This document shows positions 23,614-32,122 of a stretch of 64,000 bases of DNA, piece by piece; the stretch's first letter is position 1, and each line of letters starts with the position of its first letter. The notes below the pieces were generated by a model that saw only the letters and a list, made by a program, of their open reading frames with translations, ran no database searches and was not told where the DNA came from. Origin of the DNA: Nocardioides sp. (GTDB lineage: Bacteria > Actinomycetota > Actinomycetes > Propionibacteriales > Nocardioidaceae). The translations under genes and the position numbers were made by a program. The stretch spans positions 488,061 to 552,060 of the forward strand of contig JBAOIH010000004.1 of NCBI GenBank assembly GCA_037045645.1, given 5' to 3'.

Positions 23614-24627
23614 TCAGAGGAGTCCGGCGCCTTCCATCAGCTCCACGACCTTCGGGCCGTTGAGGCCGGCCAGGTCGACGGTCGGCGGGTCGAGTTCATC
23701 GAACGGCTTGACGCCCTTCGGGTCGGTGGCCCCGGGGTTGAGGGGGTATTCGAGAGCGTACGAATCGGCCATCTCCTGCTGGCCTTCGACTCCCGTGAGG
23801 AACTCCAGGAACTTCGTCGCGTTGGCGGACTTCTCGGAACTCTTCAAGATTCCGGCGCCGGACACCGAGACGAATGCTCCGGGGTCCTGGTTACCGAAGA
23901 AGTGCACCTTGGAACTGTCGGAGTTCTCGCCCGCCTCGGCCTGGTCGCGGAACCAGTAGTAGTGGTAGGCGATGCCCGCCGGGACGTCACCTGAGTTGAC
24001 GCTCTGCAGGACGACCAGGTTGTTCTGCACGATCACGCCGTTGGCCTTGAGACCGTCGAGCCACTGCTTGGTGGCGTCTTCGCCTTGGGTGGCCAGCACC
24101 GCGCTGACGATCGCCTGGAAGTCGGCGCCGGTCGGAGAGAAGGCGACCTTGCCCTTCCACTCGGGCTTGGCGAAGTCGAGGATCGACTTGGGCAGCTCTG
24201 CCTCGGTGATCTCGTCGGTGTTGTAGAACGCGACGGTCGAGCGCGCCAGGAAGCCCACCCAGTTCTGATCAGCAGGCACGAACTCGGCCGGGATGTCCTT
24301 CAACGACTGCTCGGGGGCCTTGGCGAAGAGCCCGGCGTTGTCCACGATCGTCATCGCAGGCGAGTTCTCGGTGAGGAACACGTCGGCGGGGGAGTCCTTG
24401 CCCTCGGCGACGATCTGATTGGCCAGTTCGAGATCCTTGCCGTTGCGCAACTCGACGTCGAGTCCGGTCTCCTTCTCGAAGATCGGCACGATCTCGTTGA
24501 GCAGTTCCTCGTGCTGGGCGTTATAGACGACCAGGTCGGGCGGGTTGAGGATGCTGCACGAACTGAGGAGCGGCAGGCCGAGGGCGGCAACGGCGACGCC
24601 GATCGCAGTGCGGGTCTTGAACGACAC
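23614..24627 (-). CDS. Ferric-iron-binding lipoprotein (FbpA-like)
   Basis: The 337-residue protein has a lipoprotein signal (AALGLPLLSSCSI, lipid cysteine near residue 24) and a periplasmic-binding fold of the FbpA class: VVYNAQHEELL, GKDSPADVFLTEN, and the twin tyrosines in GIAYHYYWFRDQA, at the place where Fe3+-binding tyrosines occur in FbpA. It delivers iron to the permease. The GTG start at 24627 follows a purine-rich GGAAGG, and the iron box is 20 bases upstream. Confidence 0.88.
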   Translation of the reverse strand: MSFKTRTAIGVAVAALGLPLLSSCSILNPPDLVVYNAQHEELLNEIVPIFEKETGLDVELRNGKDLELANQIVAEGKDSPADVFLTENSPAMTIVDNAGLFAKAPEQSLKDIPAEFVPADQNWVGFLARSTVAFYNTDEITEAELPKSILDFAKPEWKGKVAFSPTGADFQAIVSAVLATQGEDATKQWLDGLKANGVIVQNNLVVLQSVNSGDVPAGIAYHYYWFRDQAEAGENSDSSKVHFFGNQDPGAFVSVSGAGILKSSEKSANATKFLEFLTGVEGQQEMADSYALEYPLNPGATDPKGVKPFDELDPPTVDLAGLNGPKVVELMEGAGLL

Positions 24628-24647
24628 GAGGGGGACCTTCCAAGTAG

Positions 24648-24666
24648 TTAGGTTCGCCTAACGTTA
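24648..24666. promoter_or_regulatory. Iron box (DtxR/IdeR-type operator) of the Fe3+ importer operon
   Basis: TTAGGTTCGCCTAACGTTA matches the iron-box consensus TTAGGTTAGCCTAACCTAA at 16 of 19 positions. It lies directly before the FbpA-like gene, so iron-loaded DtxR/IdeR should repress the operon. Confidence 0.8.
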
Positions 24667-24721
24667 AGCCCCGCCTCCTTGGGGTGGAAATCGGCTCCCA
24701 CTGTGATTTGCGCGGCACTTC

Positions 24722-24754
24722 GGTTAGCGATCGTTAACCAGATCCGGCTACCGT
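24722..24754 (+). promoter_or_regulatory. Acyl-CoA dehydrogenase promoter with palindromic operator
   Basis: An 18-bp near-palindrome GGTTAGCGATCGTTAACC (24722-24739, one mismatched pair) overlaps the expected -35 region. The -10 box TACCGT (24749-24754) follows and ATG comes six bases later. The placement suits a TetR-type repressor of fatty-acid breakdown; the regulator is not identified. Confidence 0.5.
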
Positions 24755-24760
24755 GGCCCT

Positions 24761-25957
24761 ATGACCTTCGAGTTGTCCCGTGAGCATGAAGAATTCCGGC
24801 GTACGGTGCGCGAGTTCGCGCAAGGTGAGATCGCCCCGCATGCGGCGCAGTGGGACCGAGACCACCACTTCCCGGTCGATGTCGTGCAGCAGATGGGCGC
24901 GCTCGGGCTGATGGGTCTGACCGCTCCGGAGGAGTACGGCGGGTCCGGTCTGGCAGGTGAGGACGGTGGCTTCACGTCGCTGTGCCTGGCCATCGAGGAG
25001 ATCGGTCGAGTCGACCAGTCGATGGGCATCACCTTGGAGGCCGCCGTCGGCCTGGGGATCAATCCGATTCTCACCTACGGCACGGCCGAGCAGAAGGCCG
25101 AATGGCTCCCTTCTTTAGTGGCCGGTCAGACGCTGGCGGGCTTCGGTCTCACCGAACCCGGTGCGGGCTCTGATGCGGGAGCCACGCGTACGAGGGCGAC
25201 CCTGGAGAACGGTGAGTGGGTCATCAACGGCGCCAAGCAGTTCATCACCAACTCGGGATCGTCGATTACGTCGGTCGTGAACATCACCGCCCGGACCGGG
25301 TCACGAGACGACGGCCGGGCGGAGATCTCGACGCTGATCGTGCCTGCCGGCACGCCCGGCTTCACGGCCGAGAAGGCGTACGACAAACTCGGCTGGCACG
25401 CTTCCGACACGCACCCGCTGACCTTCTCGGACTGCCGGGTCCCAGAGTCGCATTTGTTGGGCGAGCGGGGCCGCGGGTATGCCCAGTTCCTCGCCACCTT
25501 GGACGACGGCCGGGTCGCGATCTCCGCGCTCGCCGTCGGGTGCATCCAGGCCTGCCTGGACCTGTCGCTGGCGTACGCAGGGGAGCGCCAGACGTTCGGT
25601 GTGCCCATCGGGCGCAAGCAGGGCGTCGCATTTCAGATCGCCGACCTCCAGGTGATGCTGGATGCGTCGCGACTGTTGACGTACAAGGCCGCGGCGATGA
25701 AGGACGCCTTGGACGCGGGCGCCTCGGTGTCCGTCGGTGCCTTCAAGCAGGCCGCTGCCGTTGCCAAGCTCTATTCGACCGAGTCGGCCGTCACCGCGAC
25801 CCGCATCGCCACTCAGATCTTCGGTGGGTATGGGTTCATGGAGGAATACCCGGTCGTACGTTTCTATCGCGACGCCAAGGTTTTGGAGATCGGCGAGGGC
25901 ACCTCGGAGGTGCAGCGGATGCTGATCGCGCGTGGGCTCGGTCTGCCCGTCGAGTAA
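24761..25957 (+). CDS. Acyl-CoA dehydrogenase
   Basis: The 398-residue flavoenzyme oxidises acyl-CoA to trans-2-enoyl-CoA and hands electrons to ETF. Seen are GFGLTEPGAGSDAGATRT (FAD and substrate loop), ERQTFGVPIGRKQGVAFQIADL, QIFGGYGFMEEYPV (FAD contacts) and EIGEGTSEVQRMLIARGL, with the catalytic glutamate in GEGTSE. The start is fixed by the -10 box six bases upstream. It is a lone gene, so chain length is not inferred. Confidence 0.93.
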   Translation: MTFELSREHEEFRRTVREFAQGEIAPHAAQWDRDHHFPVDVVQQMGALGLMGLTAPEEYGGSGLAGEDGGFTSLCLAIEEIGRVDQSMGITLEAAVGLGINPILTYGTAEQKAEWLPSLVAGQTLAGFGLTEPGAGSDAGATRTRATLENGEWVINGAKQFITNSGSSITSVVNITARTGSRDDGRAEISTLIVPAGTPGFTAEKAYDKLGWHASDTHPLTFSDCRVPESHLLGERGRGYAQFLATLDDGRVAISALAVGCIQACLDLSLAYAGERQTFGVPIGRKQGVAFQIADLQVMLDASRLLTYKAAAMKDALDAGASVSVGAFKQAAAVAKLYSTESAVTATRIATQIFGGYGFMEEYPVVRFYRDAKVLEIGEGTSEVQRMLIARGLGLPVE

Positions 25958-25969
25958 GCACCAGCGCGG

Positions 25970-25975
25970 TATGCT
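25970..25975 (+). promoter_or_regulatory. -10 box, leaderless promoter of the toxin-antitoxin pair
   Basis: TATGCT is followed by six bases and ATG 25982. Confidence 0.5.
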
Positions 25976-25981
25976 CGTGGT

Positions 25982-26203
25982 ATGACTGCCACGACGATCA
26001 AGGTCTCGATGGCTCTGCGCGATCGGCTGAAGGCGAGCGCTGCGCGTCACGGTCGCACGTTGGGTGAGCACCTTGAGGCGCTTTTGGAAGAGGAGGCGCG
26101 CCGAGAGCGGTTTGCGCGCGTGCGCGAGCAGATCTCGCAGCGGCCACCCGACCCCTCGTACGGCGATGAAGCGGCCGAGTGGCAGTCTGACGCGTGGAAC
26201 TGA
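25982..26203 (+). CDS. Antitoxin of a MazEF/PemIK-like pair
   Basis: The 73-residue protein has an N-terminal ribbon-helix-helix (TIKVSMALRDRLKASAARHGRTLGEHLEALLEEEARR) for DNA binding and dimerisation. An acidic, aromatic tail (DPSYGDEAAEWQSDAWN) would lie in the toxin groove. Gene order, a 10-base overlap with the toxin gene and a leaderless promoter support an autoregulated operon. Confidence 0.75.
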   Translation: MTATTIKVSMALRDRLKASAARHGRTLGEHLEALLEEEARRERFARVREQISQRPPDPSYGDEAAEWQSDAWN

Positions 26204-26532
26204 CGGTCGAGCCCGGGGCGGTGCTCTGGGCATCGCCAGACCCATCGGTCGGCCGCGAGCAGAGAGGTCGCCGTCCGGTGCTGGTGGTCAGCAATGTGGA
26301 CTATCTAGAGACGGTGGCGACGCTGGCGCTCGTGGTGCCGCTGACGACCGTTGATCGAGGATGGGACAACCACATCAGGGTCACGGGTGAGCACGGACTG
26401 GGCCGCGAAACCTTTGCGATGACCGAGCAGGTGCGAGTGGTGTCGCGAGAGCGGTTTGCCGCACTGAGTGGCTGTGTGGATGCGGCGACGCTGGCTGGCG
26501 TACGCCGGTGGCTCCTCGACTACCTCATTTAA
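26194..26532 (+). CDS. MazF/PemK-family toxin (endoribonuclease)
   Basis: The 112-residue protein has the PemK/MazF barrel: PGAVLWAS, QRGRRPVLVVSNVDY (RP-V-V motif with the catalytic arginine), VVPLTT, the TFAMTEQVRVVSRERF strand with conserved EQ-R and the C-terminal WLLDYLI. It would cleave mRNA when the antitoxin is lost. The GTG start overlaps the antitoxin stop. Confidence 0.82.
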   Translation: MELTVEPGAVLWASPDPSVGREQRGRRPVLVVSNVDYLETVATLALVVPLTTVDRGWDNHIRVTGEHGLGRETFAMTEQVRVVSRERFAALSGCVDAATLAGVRRWLLDYLI

Positions 26533-26573
26533 GCGGTTGCGCGAGCATCGGCGCGCCCGGTTGCATCCCGGGT

Positions 26574-27422
26574 GTGAATGACCTGCCTGAGTTGGAGGCG
26601 CAACTGGCTCCCGGCGAGGCCGACCTGCTGCGTACGACATTGGCCGCGCTCGACGCTGGCGTCCGAGAAGCCGTGGGTGATGTCGTTGGCGTCTATCTCA
26701 AGGGATCGTTTGCGTTGGGGGCCGGCGATTTCCATGCAGACGTCGACTTCTTGGTGGTGACCTCGGAGCCGTTGTCGGACTCTGCACAAGCCGATGTCCG
26801 GTCGCTGCATCGTTCATTGCCCGACCGTGTCGAGCACTGGGCGCACAACCTGGAGGGGTCGTACGTCTCGCTGCCGTCGCTGGCGGCACGAGCCTCGGAC
26901 GAGCCGTGGCTGTATGTGAACAACGGCAGCCGTGAGATGGAGTGGTCGACCCACGACAACACTGAGGTGTTTCGTTGGGTGTTGCGCAATCGGGGACTGA
27001 CCATCTCGGGTCGTTCGGCCACCTCGCTGATCGGCGACGTGCCGTTGGTTGCCCTGCGTTCGGAAGTCGCACGGCTGGCGCAGTCGCGTGCTCGTGAGGC
27101 GTTCGAGGATCCTGATTATCTCGCCAACGCGTGGGGTCAGCCGCACGAGGTTCTGAGCAGTTGTCGACTGCTCTATACGGCGTCCACCGGTGCGGTTGCG
27201 GGGAAGGCCGATGCCGCGCGTTGGTGCTTGTCGGTGGTGCCTGACCGGTTCGGCGCGCTGATCGAGGCTGCGATCGCCAGTCGCCCCGATCCGTGGGAGC
27301 GGGTGCATCGTCAGGGCGATCCGGCGTCGGTGGCGCCAACGCGGGAGTTCATCGAGGCGATGGTGCCCCTGGTCGTGGCAGCCGCCGCACGCCCCGTGGT
27401 GCCACCGGTGGTTGGTTCCTGA
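26574..27422 (+). CDS. Nucleotidyltransferase-fold protein (aminoglycoside adenylyltransferase-like)
   Basis: The 282-residue protein has the polymerase-beta-type motif GSFALGAGDFHADVDFLVV, where GS and D-x-D bind nucleotide and Mg2+. A helical C-terminal domain (SSCRLLYTASTGAVAGKADAARW) resembles AadA/DUF4111 proteins, which adenylylate small molecules. A drug substrate cannot be claimed. The GTG at 26574 is preferred because the longer frame overlaps the toxin gene. The last codons (PPVVGS) run into the repeat patch that follows, so the native C-terminus may have been altered. Confidence 0.7.
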   Translation: MNDLPELEAQLAPGEADLLRTTLAALDAGVREAVGDVVGVYLKGSFALGAGDFHADVDFLVVTSEPLSDSAQADVRSLHRSLPDRVEHWAHNLEGSYVSLPSLAARASDEPWLYVNNGSREMEWSTHDNTEVFRWVLRNRGLTISGRSATSLIGDVPLVALRSEVARLAQSRAREAFEDPDYLANAWGQPHEVLSSCRLLYTASTGAVAGKADAARWCLSVVPDRFGALIEAAIASRPDPWERVHRQGDPASVAPTREFIEAMVPLVVAAAARPVVPPVVGS

Positions 27423-27470
27423 GGAGGCGGCGTAGTCGGCGTTGGTTCCTGAGGAGGCGACGTAGTCGGC
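27411..27470. repeat. 30-bp tandem repeat, two copies
   Basis: Units 27411-27440 and 27441-27470 differ by one base (GGCGGCG versus GGCGACG). Each begins GTTGGTTCCTGAGGAGGC. The first contains the stop of the nucleotidyltransferase gene. Confidence 0.85.
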
Positions 27471-27472
27471 GT

Positions 27473-27508
27473 CTCGAAGGGCTCGAAGGGCTCGAAGGGC
27501 TCGAAGGG
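27473..27508. repeat. 9-bp tandem repeat CTCGAAGGG, four copies
   Basis: Four perfect copies are followed by a partial CTCGG. The repeat is in a non-coding stretch directly after the 30-bp repeat. Confidence 0.85.
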
Positions 27509-27531
27509 CTCGGAACCGGGCGTCGTTCCCG

Positions 27532-27570
27532 GTGGTTGAGGAGCGCGCGTTGCGCGCGTCTCGAAACCAC
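27532..27570. repeat. Imperfect inverted repeat of the GGTTGAGGAGC / CTCGAAACC type
   Basis: The left arm GTGGTTGAGGAGCGCGCG and the right arm GCGCGCGTCTCGAAACCAC form an imperfect hairpin with a GCGCGCG core. The composition recalls dispersed palindromic repeats I associate with Nocardioides genomes. This is recollection, not a search. Confidence 0.6.
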
Positions 27571-27646
27571 GTCACGACTGGGTAACGACCTCGTTTTGCC
27601 TTGTGGATGAGGGTCTTCCGGGCGTCTGAATGTCGGTGGTCGCCTC

Positions 27647-27652
27647 TAGCGT
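27647..27652 (+). promoter_or_regulatory. -10 box, leaderless promoter of the DUF222/HNH gene
   Basis: TAGCGT is followed by seven bases and ATG 27660. Confidence 0.45.
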
Positions 27653-27659
27653 GATGGTT

Positions 27660-29094
27660 ATGAATCCCGATCTCACCACACTGGATGCGGCGGCCACGTT
27701 GGCTGCCGCGACTGGCGCGGTGCGGTCGCGCCGGTTGGCTGAGGTGGCGGATCTGGAGGTGCTCGCGCACTGGGCCGGCCTACACGCGTCCGATCCGGCG
27801 GACGGGCCGTACGGGCGGCATGCCCGGATCCTGGGCGATGTGCTGGTCCAGGTCGGCGGGGAGGGTACGCCGTCGGTGCAGGACTTCAGCCTGGGGGAGA
27901 TCGCGATCGCCCGCGGCACCGGGGACACGGCCACCCGCAACGCCCTGGCGGATGTGCTCGATCTGCAGCATCGGTTGCCGCGGGTGTGGCGGCGTTGTGT
28001 GGCCGGTGAGGCTGAAGTGTGGGTCGCGAGGCGGGTCGCGAAACTCTCCCGCCGCCTCCCACTCGACCGGGTCGGTGTCGTGGATGCCGCGATCGCGAGG
28101 GTCATCGACCGCGAATCCGCTGGCCGGGTCTTAGAGGTTGCCGAAGCCAAGATCATCGAGGCCGACCCTGAGGCCCACCAGGCCCGTGTAGAGGCCGAGA
28201 AGCAACGCCGCTACGTCGGGCTGGGCCGCACCGACGAGTACGGGCTACGCACGATCATCGCCCGCGTGGAGGCAGGTGACGCGGTCTATGTCGACGCCGT
28301 CATCGCCCGGGTCGCCGACATCCTGGCACCGTCGATGCCCGACGCGGGCGTGGATGAAGTCCGGGCGGTGGCGTTCGGGTGGCTGGCCCGCCCCACCGAA
28401 CTCCTCCAACTCCTCCTCGAACACACCACCCCCGACCCAGCCGACACCGACGCGGAGACCGATGCCGTCCTCGATCTCGACCTCGGCGACGCCGTCGTGG
28501 GGGACGGTCCGGGCCACGTGAACCGGGTGCTGGCGTTCCCCGCCGACGTCCTGGCTGCACTCAAGAGCATGGACCTGACCCCGTTGGCGCCGAAGGTCGT
28601 GCTCTACGTCCACCTCCACCAGGCCGTCCTCAACGGCACCACGGGTGTCGCCCGGGTCGAAGGACTCGGGCCCGCACACCCTGTCTCAACTCCAGAGCCT
28701 GCTCGGGCGTGCGGACGTGACGGTCAAGCCGGTGCTGGACCTGTCCGACCGGGTCCGGTCCACCGCGTACGAGCACCCCGAAGCGTTGAAGGAACGCGTC
28801 CATCTGATCACCGGCGGGGACTACTGGCCCTGGGCCACCTCGACCTCGCGGAAGGTCGACTACGACCACCCCACCCCCTACCAACACGGTGAAGACGGTC
28901 GAGATCCGCCCGGGCAGACCGGCACCCACAACAGCGGGCCTCTGGGCAGGCGTCATCACCGGTGGAAAACCCATGCCGGCTACAAGTCCAGACAAGCCGG
29001 CGACGGCAGATACGTCTGGCTCACCCCACACGGCCTCGGCGTCCTGGTCGACCACACCGGCACCCGCCGCATCGACCCGAACACGCCCAGATGA
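27660..29094 (+). CDS. DUF222 / HNH endonuclease-type protein, +1 frameshift in the middle
   Basis: Residues 1-335 form the helical DUF222 domain (ALADVLDLQHRLPRVWRR, AEVWVARRVAKLSRRLP, RTDEYGLRTIIARVEAGDA). The frame then derails near 28671, and the next frame continues with HTLSQLQSLLGRADVTVKPVLD, EHPEALKERVHLITGGDYWPW and a C-terminal HNH-type stretch ending KTHAGYKSRQAGDGRYVWLTPHG. Dropping one C from CCC at 28671-28673 joins them as EGLGPHTLSQL. Such proteins are abundant and repeated in actinobacteria, perhaps as nuclease or mobile-intron relatives; function is unproven. Length 1435 bases is one above a multiple of three. Confidence 0.75.
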
Positions 29095-29165
29095 TCTACG
29101 AGTCGCCAGACGGCGTCGACCTCTACCCCATAGCCCGACGAGGATCGTCCCAGGCATGATGCGGT

Positions 29166-29696
29166 GTGCCTCGCCTCCACAAGCAGAAGATCCAAAAGCG
29201 GAAGATCTCGGTGATCGACGGGCATGCCCACGACACCTTCAGTTGGCCGGTTGAGAGACTGGGCGAGGACGAATACGGCACCTGGGTCGGGTCCCTACGT
29301 GGCACCCCCGTGACCCAGCCCGACGGCCAGTCCGAAAGCCAACCCGACGACGCGGTCTGGCTGATCACTGCGCACGCCTGGTGGATCGTCGCCTTCTGGT
29401 TCACCGACGAAACCGACCTCACCGTGGACATCTGCGCACCGGTCACCTTCGCGAACGAGACCTGGACGTTCCTCGACCTGGAGCTGGATCTCTTCCGCGC
29501 CGCTGATGGACGCTCCGGCATCGTGGATCGCGACGAACTCAACGCACTCGTGGAGGCTGATCACCTTCACGAGCTGCACGCGCAGCTTGCTATCGACGCC
29601 GCTGACGAACTTCTCCCACGCGTCGAAGACCGCCACGAGCCCTTCGGCGAGCGAGGCCGACACTGGCTTGAGGTGTTGCGCTCTCGCGATCGCTGA
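29166..29696 (+). CDS. DUF402 domain protein
   Basis: The 176-residue protein matches the DUF402 core in FWFTDETDLTVDICAPVT and TWTFLDLELDLFRAADGRSGIVDRDEL, with the acidic metal-site residues of the family. DUF402 members hydrolyse phosphates of nucleotides or RNA 5' ends in known cases. Here that is only a family-level guess. Start GTG 29166. The C-terminal 50 residues form acidic helices. Single gene. Confidence 0.75.
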   Translation: MPRLHKQKIQKRKISVIDGHAHDTFSWPVERLGEDEYGTWVGSLRGTPVTQPDGQSESQPDDAVWLITAHAWWIVAFWFTDETDLTVDICAPVTFANETWTFLDLELDLFRAADGRSGIVDRDELNALVEADHLHELHAQLAIDAADELLPRVEDRHEPFGERGRHWLEVLRSRDR

Positions 29697-29736
29697 GCGC
29701 GCGTCGACACCAGGGTCCGTACGACATCCTGTCCCC

Positions 29737-30741
29737 ATGCAGCCCTACGTCGCCCTCGGAGACTCCTACTCGGCAGGCGTCGGGGGAGGAGACCGGCGCG
29801 GGCTGTGCTTTCGAGGCCGCAACGGCTATCCACCGCTGCTCGCGCAGGCGCTGCAACAAGGCCTCGACTACCAGGCGTGCAGCGGCGCCATCATCGACTC
29901 GATGCGGCGTACGCAATTCGGCGCACTCACCAACCAGACTCAAACGGTGACCCTGACGATCGGCGGCAACGACGCCGGGTTCGCAACGGTGGTCAGCAGG
30001 GCAGCCTCGCCCAGCTGGCTGGCCGACGGGATGGCCGCCATCCGCGGCGCTCAGCAGATCATCCGGACCCAACTCACACGGACCCTGCCCGAGGTCTACG
30101 CGGAGATCAGGACGAAGGCACCACACGCCCGCATCGTCGTCGCGACCTATCCGCGGCTCTTCAGCACAGTCGACTGCCAACCACTGACCTTCTTCACCGC
30201 AGCAGAACTCACCGCGCTCAACGCCACGGCCGACCTCATCGCCGAGGTCATCCAGGCCGCCGCAGAGCAGGCCGGCATCGAGTGCCTCGACGTGCGAGCA
30301 CAGTTCGACGGCCACGACGTGTGCGCGACCATGGCGTACGTCAATGGTCTGATGCTGCCGGTCGACGAGTCCTTCCATCCCAGTCCCCAGGGCCACCAGG
30401 CGTACGCGGACATCCTCGCGGCACACCTGGGCGCCCGGCGCAGCGCGATCACGACCGAGGTCCGGCTCGAGGAGGGAGCCGACCAACGCGGACCCGCGCC
30501 GAGCTGCTCCCTGCCACGGTTGGACTCTCCCGACGCTCTCGCGAAGGCCGCTGCGGCCGGCCTCGATCCCGACACGGTGGCCCAACTCGGTCGTCGGTTG
30601 GCTCGTTGGTGGGACGGCGGGAGGCGGGTTCGAGAAGGCGTACGACCGCTCGATCCGGAGCCCACGCCGGCCGAGGTCGAGGCCGCTGAGGAGTTGCGAG
30701 CGCTCGGCGAGGATCGGAGGATTCGGCACCCCGACGGCTAG
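29737..30741 (+). CDS. SGNH-hydrolase with an unassigned C-terminal extension
   Basis: The product has 334 residues. GDSYSAG (block I serine) at residue 8, CSGA (block II glycine), LTIGGNDAGF (block III) and DESFHPSPQGHQAYA (block V Asp and His) place it in the SGNH/GDSL esterase-lipase class close to secreted lipase 2 types. There is no signal peptide; the fold begins at residue 3. After about residue 235 a charged helical tail of 100 residues has no recognised domain. CATCCT lies six bases before the ATG. The substrate is unknown, probably an acyl ester. Confidence 0.8.
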   Translation: MQPYVALGDSYSAGVGGGDRRGLCFRGRNGYPPLLAQALQQGLDYQACSGAIIDSMRRTQFGALTNQTQTVTLTIGGNDAGFATVVSRAASPSWLADGMAAIRGAQQIIRTQLTRTLPEVYAEIRTKAPHARIVVATYPRLFSTVDCQPLTFFTAAELTALNATADLIAEVIQAAAEQAGIECLDVRAQFDGHDVCATMAYVNGLMLPVDESFHPSPQGHQAYADILAAHLGARRSAITTEVRLEEGADQRGPAPSCSLPRLDSPDALAKAAAAGLDPDTVAQLGRRLARWWDGGRRVREGVRPLDPEPTPAEVEAAEELRALGEDRRIRHPDG

Positions 30742-30744
30742 CCT
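30739..30744 (+). promoter_or_regulatory. -10 box, leaderless promoter of the GtrA-like gene
   Basis: TAGCCT is followed by seven bases and GTG 30752. Confidence 0.45.
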
Positions 30745-30751
30745 GCAACGC

Positions 30752-31216
30752 GTGAGCGTGCAGTGGCGCCGACTTCTCGGTGAGGTCTGGCGTTATCTCA
30801 TGGTCGGCCTCGGCGCCACCATCGTCGCCGTCATCCTCTTCAACCTGCTGGTGCATGGCTTCAGCACGGCGTACGAGGCCCCGCTCAACCGGCAGCCCGC
30901 ACTGGCGTACGTGCTGGCCAACACCGTCGGCATGCTGATCAGTTATCGGGGAACCCGTGGCTGGGCGTTCCGGCATCGCGAGACCACCCATGTGGACGGC
31001 GGGCGCACGGCGTACGTCTTGATCAACCTGGCCACGATGCTGATCCCGCTCGCCTGCTTGTGGATCAGCCGCAACCTCTTTGGCCTGGACGACCCACTGT
31101 CGGACAACATCAGTGCCAACATCATCGGGCTGGGACTGGGCAATGCTGCTCGATTCGTGCTCACCCGACAGTGGATCTTCAACGTCCGACGCGAGGACGG
31201 GGCCCGCGCGACTTAG
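30752..31216 (+). CDS. GtrA-like membrane protein
   Basis: The 154-residue protein has four membrane helices with the GtrA family pattern (RYLMVGLGATIVAVILFNLL, YVLANTVGMLISYRGTRGWAFRHR, and the ending NAARFVLTRQWIFN). GtrA proteins are thought to flip or present undecaprenyl-phosphate-linked sugars, and in actinobacteria they act in cell-wall polysaccharide assembly. No glycosyltransferase is adjacent. Confidence 0.85.
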   Translation: MSVQWRRLLGEVWRYLMVGLGATIVAVILFNLLVHGFSTAYEAPLNRQPALAYVLANTVGMLISYRGTRGWAFRHRETTHVDGGRTAYVLINLATMLIPLACLWISRNLFGLDDPLSDNISANIIGLGLGNAARFVLTRQWIFNVRREDGARAT

Positions 31217-31227
31217 GGCTATCTGAC

Positions 31228-31233
31228 TACCCT
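31228..31233 (+). promoter_or_regulatory. -10 box, leaderless promoter of the Nat-like exporter
   Basis: TACCCT is followed by seven bases and GTG 31241. Confidence 0.45.
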
Positions 31234-31240
31234 CGGGCGC

Positions 31241-32122
31241 GTGATTGAACTTGACGGACTGACTCGGAGGTTCGGCGAGATCGTGGCGGTCGACCACATT
31301 TCGTTCGGTGTCCCCGACGGACTCTTGACCGGTTTTGTCGGAGGCAACGGCGCCGGCAAAACCACCACGATGCGGATGCTGATGGGCGTGCTAGCCATCC
31401 ACGAGGGAGAGGTCCGCTGCAACGGCCGGCCGATCACTCGGTTGGATCGACGCGGCTTCGGCTACATGCCCGAGGAGCGCGGCCTCTATCCCAAGCAACC
31501 GATCCTCGACCAGTTGGTCTACCTCGCCGAACTCAAGGGGATGTCGCGCAACCAGGCACGGCAGTCGGCGCGCGAACACCTCGATCGGTTCGGCCTGGCT
31601 GATCGTGAGCGAGAAGCCGTGCAGAAGTTGTCCCTGGGCAACCAACAACGCGTCCAGATCATCGCGGCCGTGCTCTCCCAGCCGACCGCGCTGATCCTGG
31701 ACGAGCCCTTCTCCGGCCTCGATCCGGCAGCGGTCGACTCGATGGTCGACCTCCTGCGCGAGCACACCGAGCGTGGGGTCCCCGTGCTCTTCTCCAGCCA
31801 CCAACTCGATCTCGTCGAACGTCTCTGCGACCGCCTGGTCGTGTTGTCCAAAGGTCGCGTGGTGGCGGCAGGCACTGCCGACGAACTTCGTACGACCGAG
31901 GTCCCGCGCTATCGCCTTGCCGCACCCGGAGACCTGAGCTGGGTCCACCAGAGCGCAGGCATCGACGTGGTGTCGCTGGCTCAGGGTGCCGCAACGTTTG
32001 ACGTACGCGAACCCGGTGCCGAGCAGCTGGTCTTGGCACAGGCCGCCACGCGCGGTCCGGTCGCCGAGTTTGCCCAGGTGATCCCGACGCTGGCCGAGGT
32101 CTATCGAGGGGTGACCGCGTGA
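31241..32122 (+). CDS. ABC exporter ATPase (NatA-like)
   Basis: The product has 293 residues: Walker A GGNGAGKTTT, signature KLSLGNQQRVQIIAAVL, Walker B LILDEPFSGLDP, switch FSSHQLDLVE, and a C-terminal DUF4162-like domain. The GYMPEERGLYPK segment is typical of NatA-type ATPases. It forms an operon with the permease (overlap GTGA) and the TetR gene that follows. The substrate is unknown (Na+ or drugs in relatives). Confidence 0.88.
   Translation: MIELDGLTRRFGEIVAVDHISFGVPDGLLTGFVGGNGAGKTTTMRMLMGVLAIHEGEVRCNGRPITRLDRRGFGYMPEERGLYPKQPILDQLVYLAELKGMSRNQARQSAREHLDRFGLADREREAVQKLSLGNQQRVQIIAAVLSQPTALILDEPFSGLDPAAVDSMVDLLREHTERGVPVLFSSHQLDLVERLCDRLVVLSKGRVVAAGTADELRTTEVPRYRLAAPGDLSWVHQSAGIDVVSLAQGAATFDVREPGAEQLVLAQAATRGPVAEFAQVIPTLAEVYRGVTA

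Noticed and set aside
27411..27508. CRISPR array
   Set aside because: The repeats are tandem without unique spacers, and no cas genes are present.
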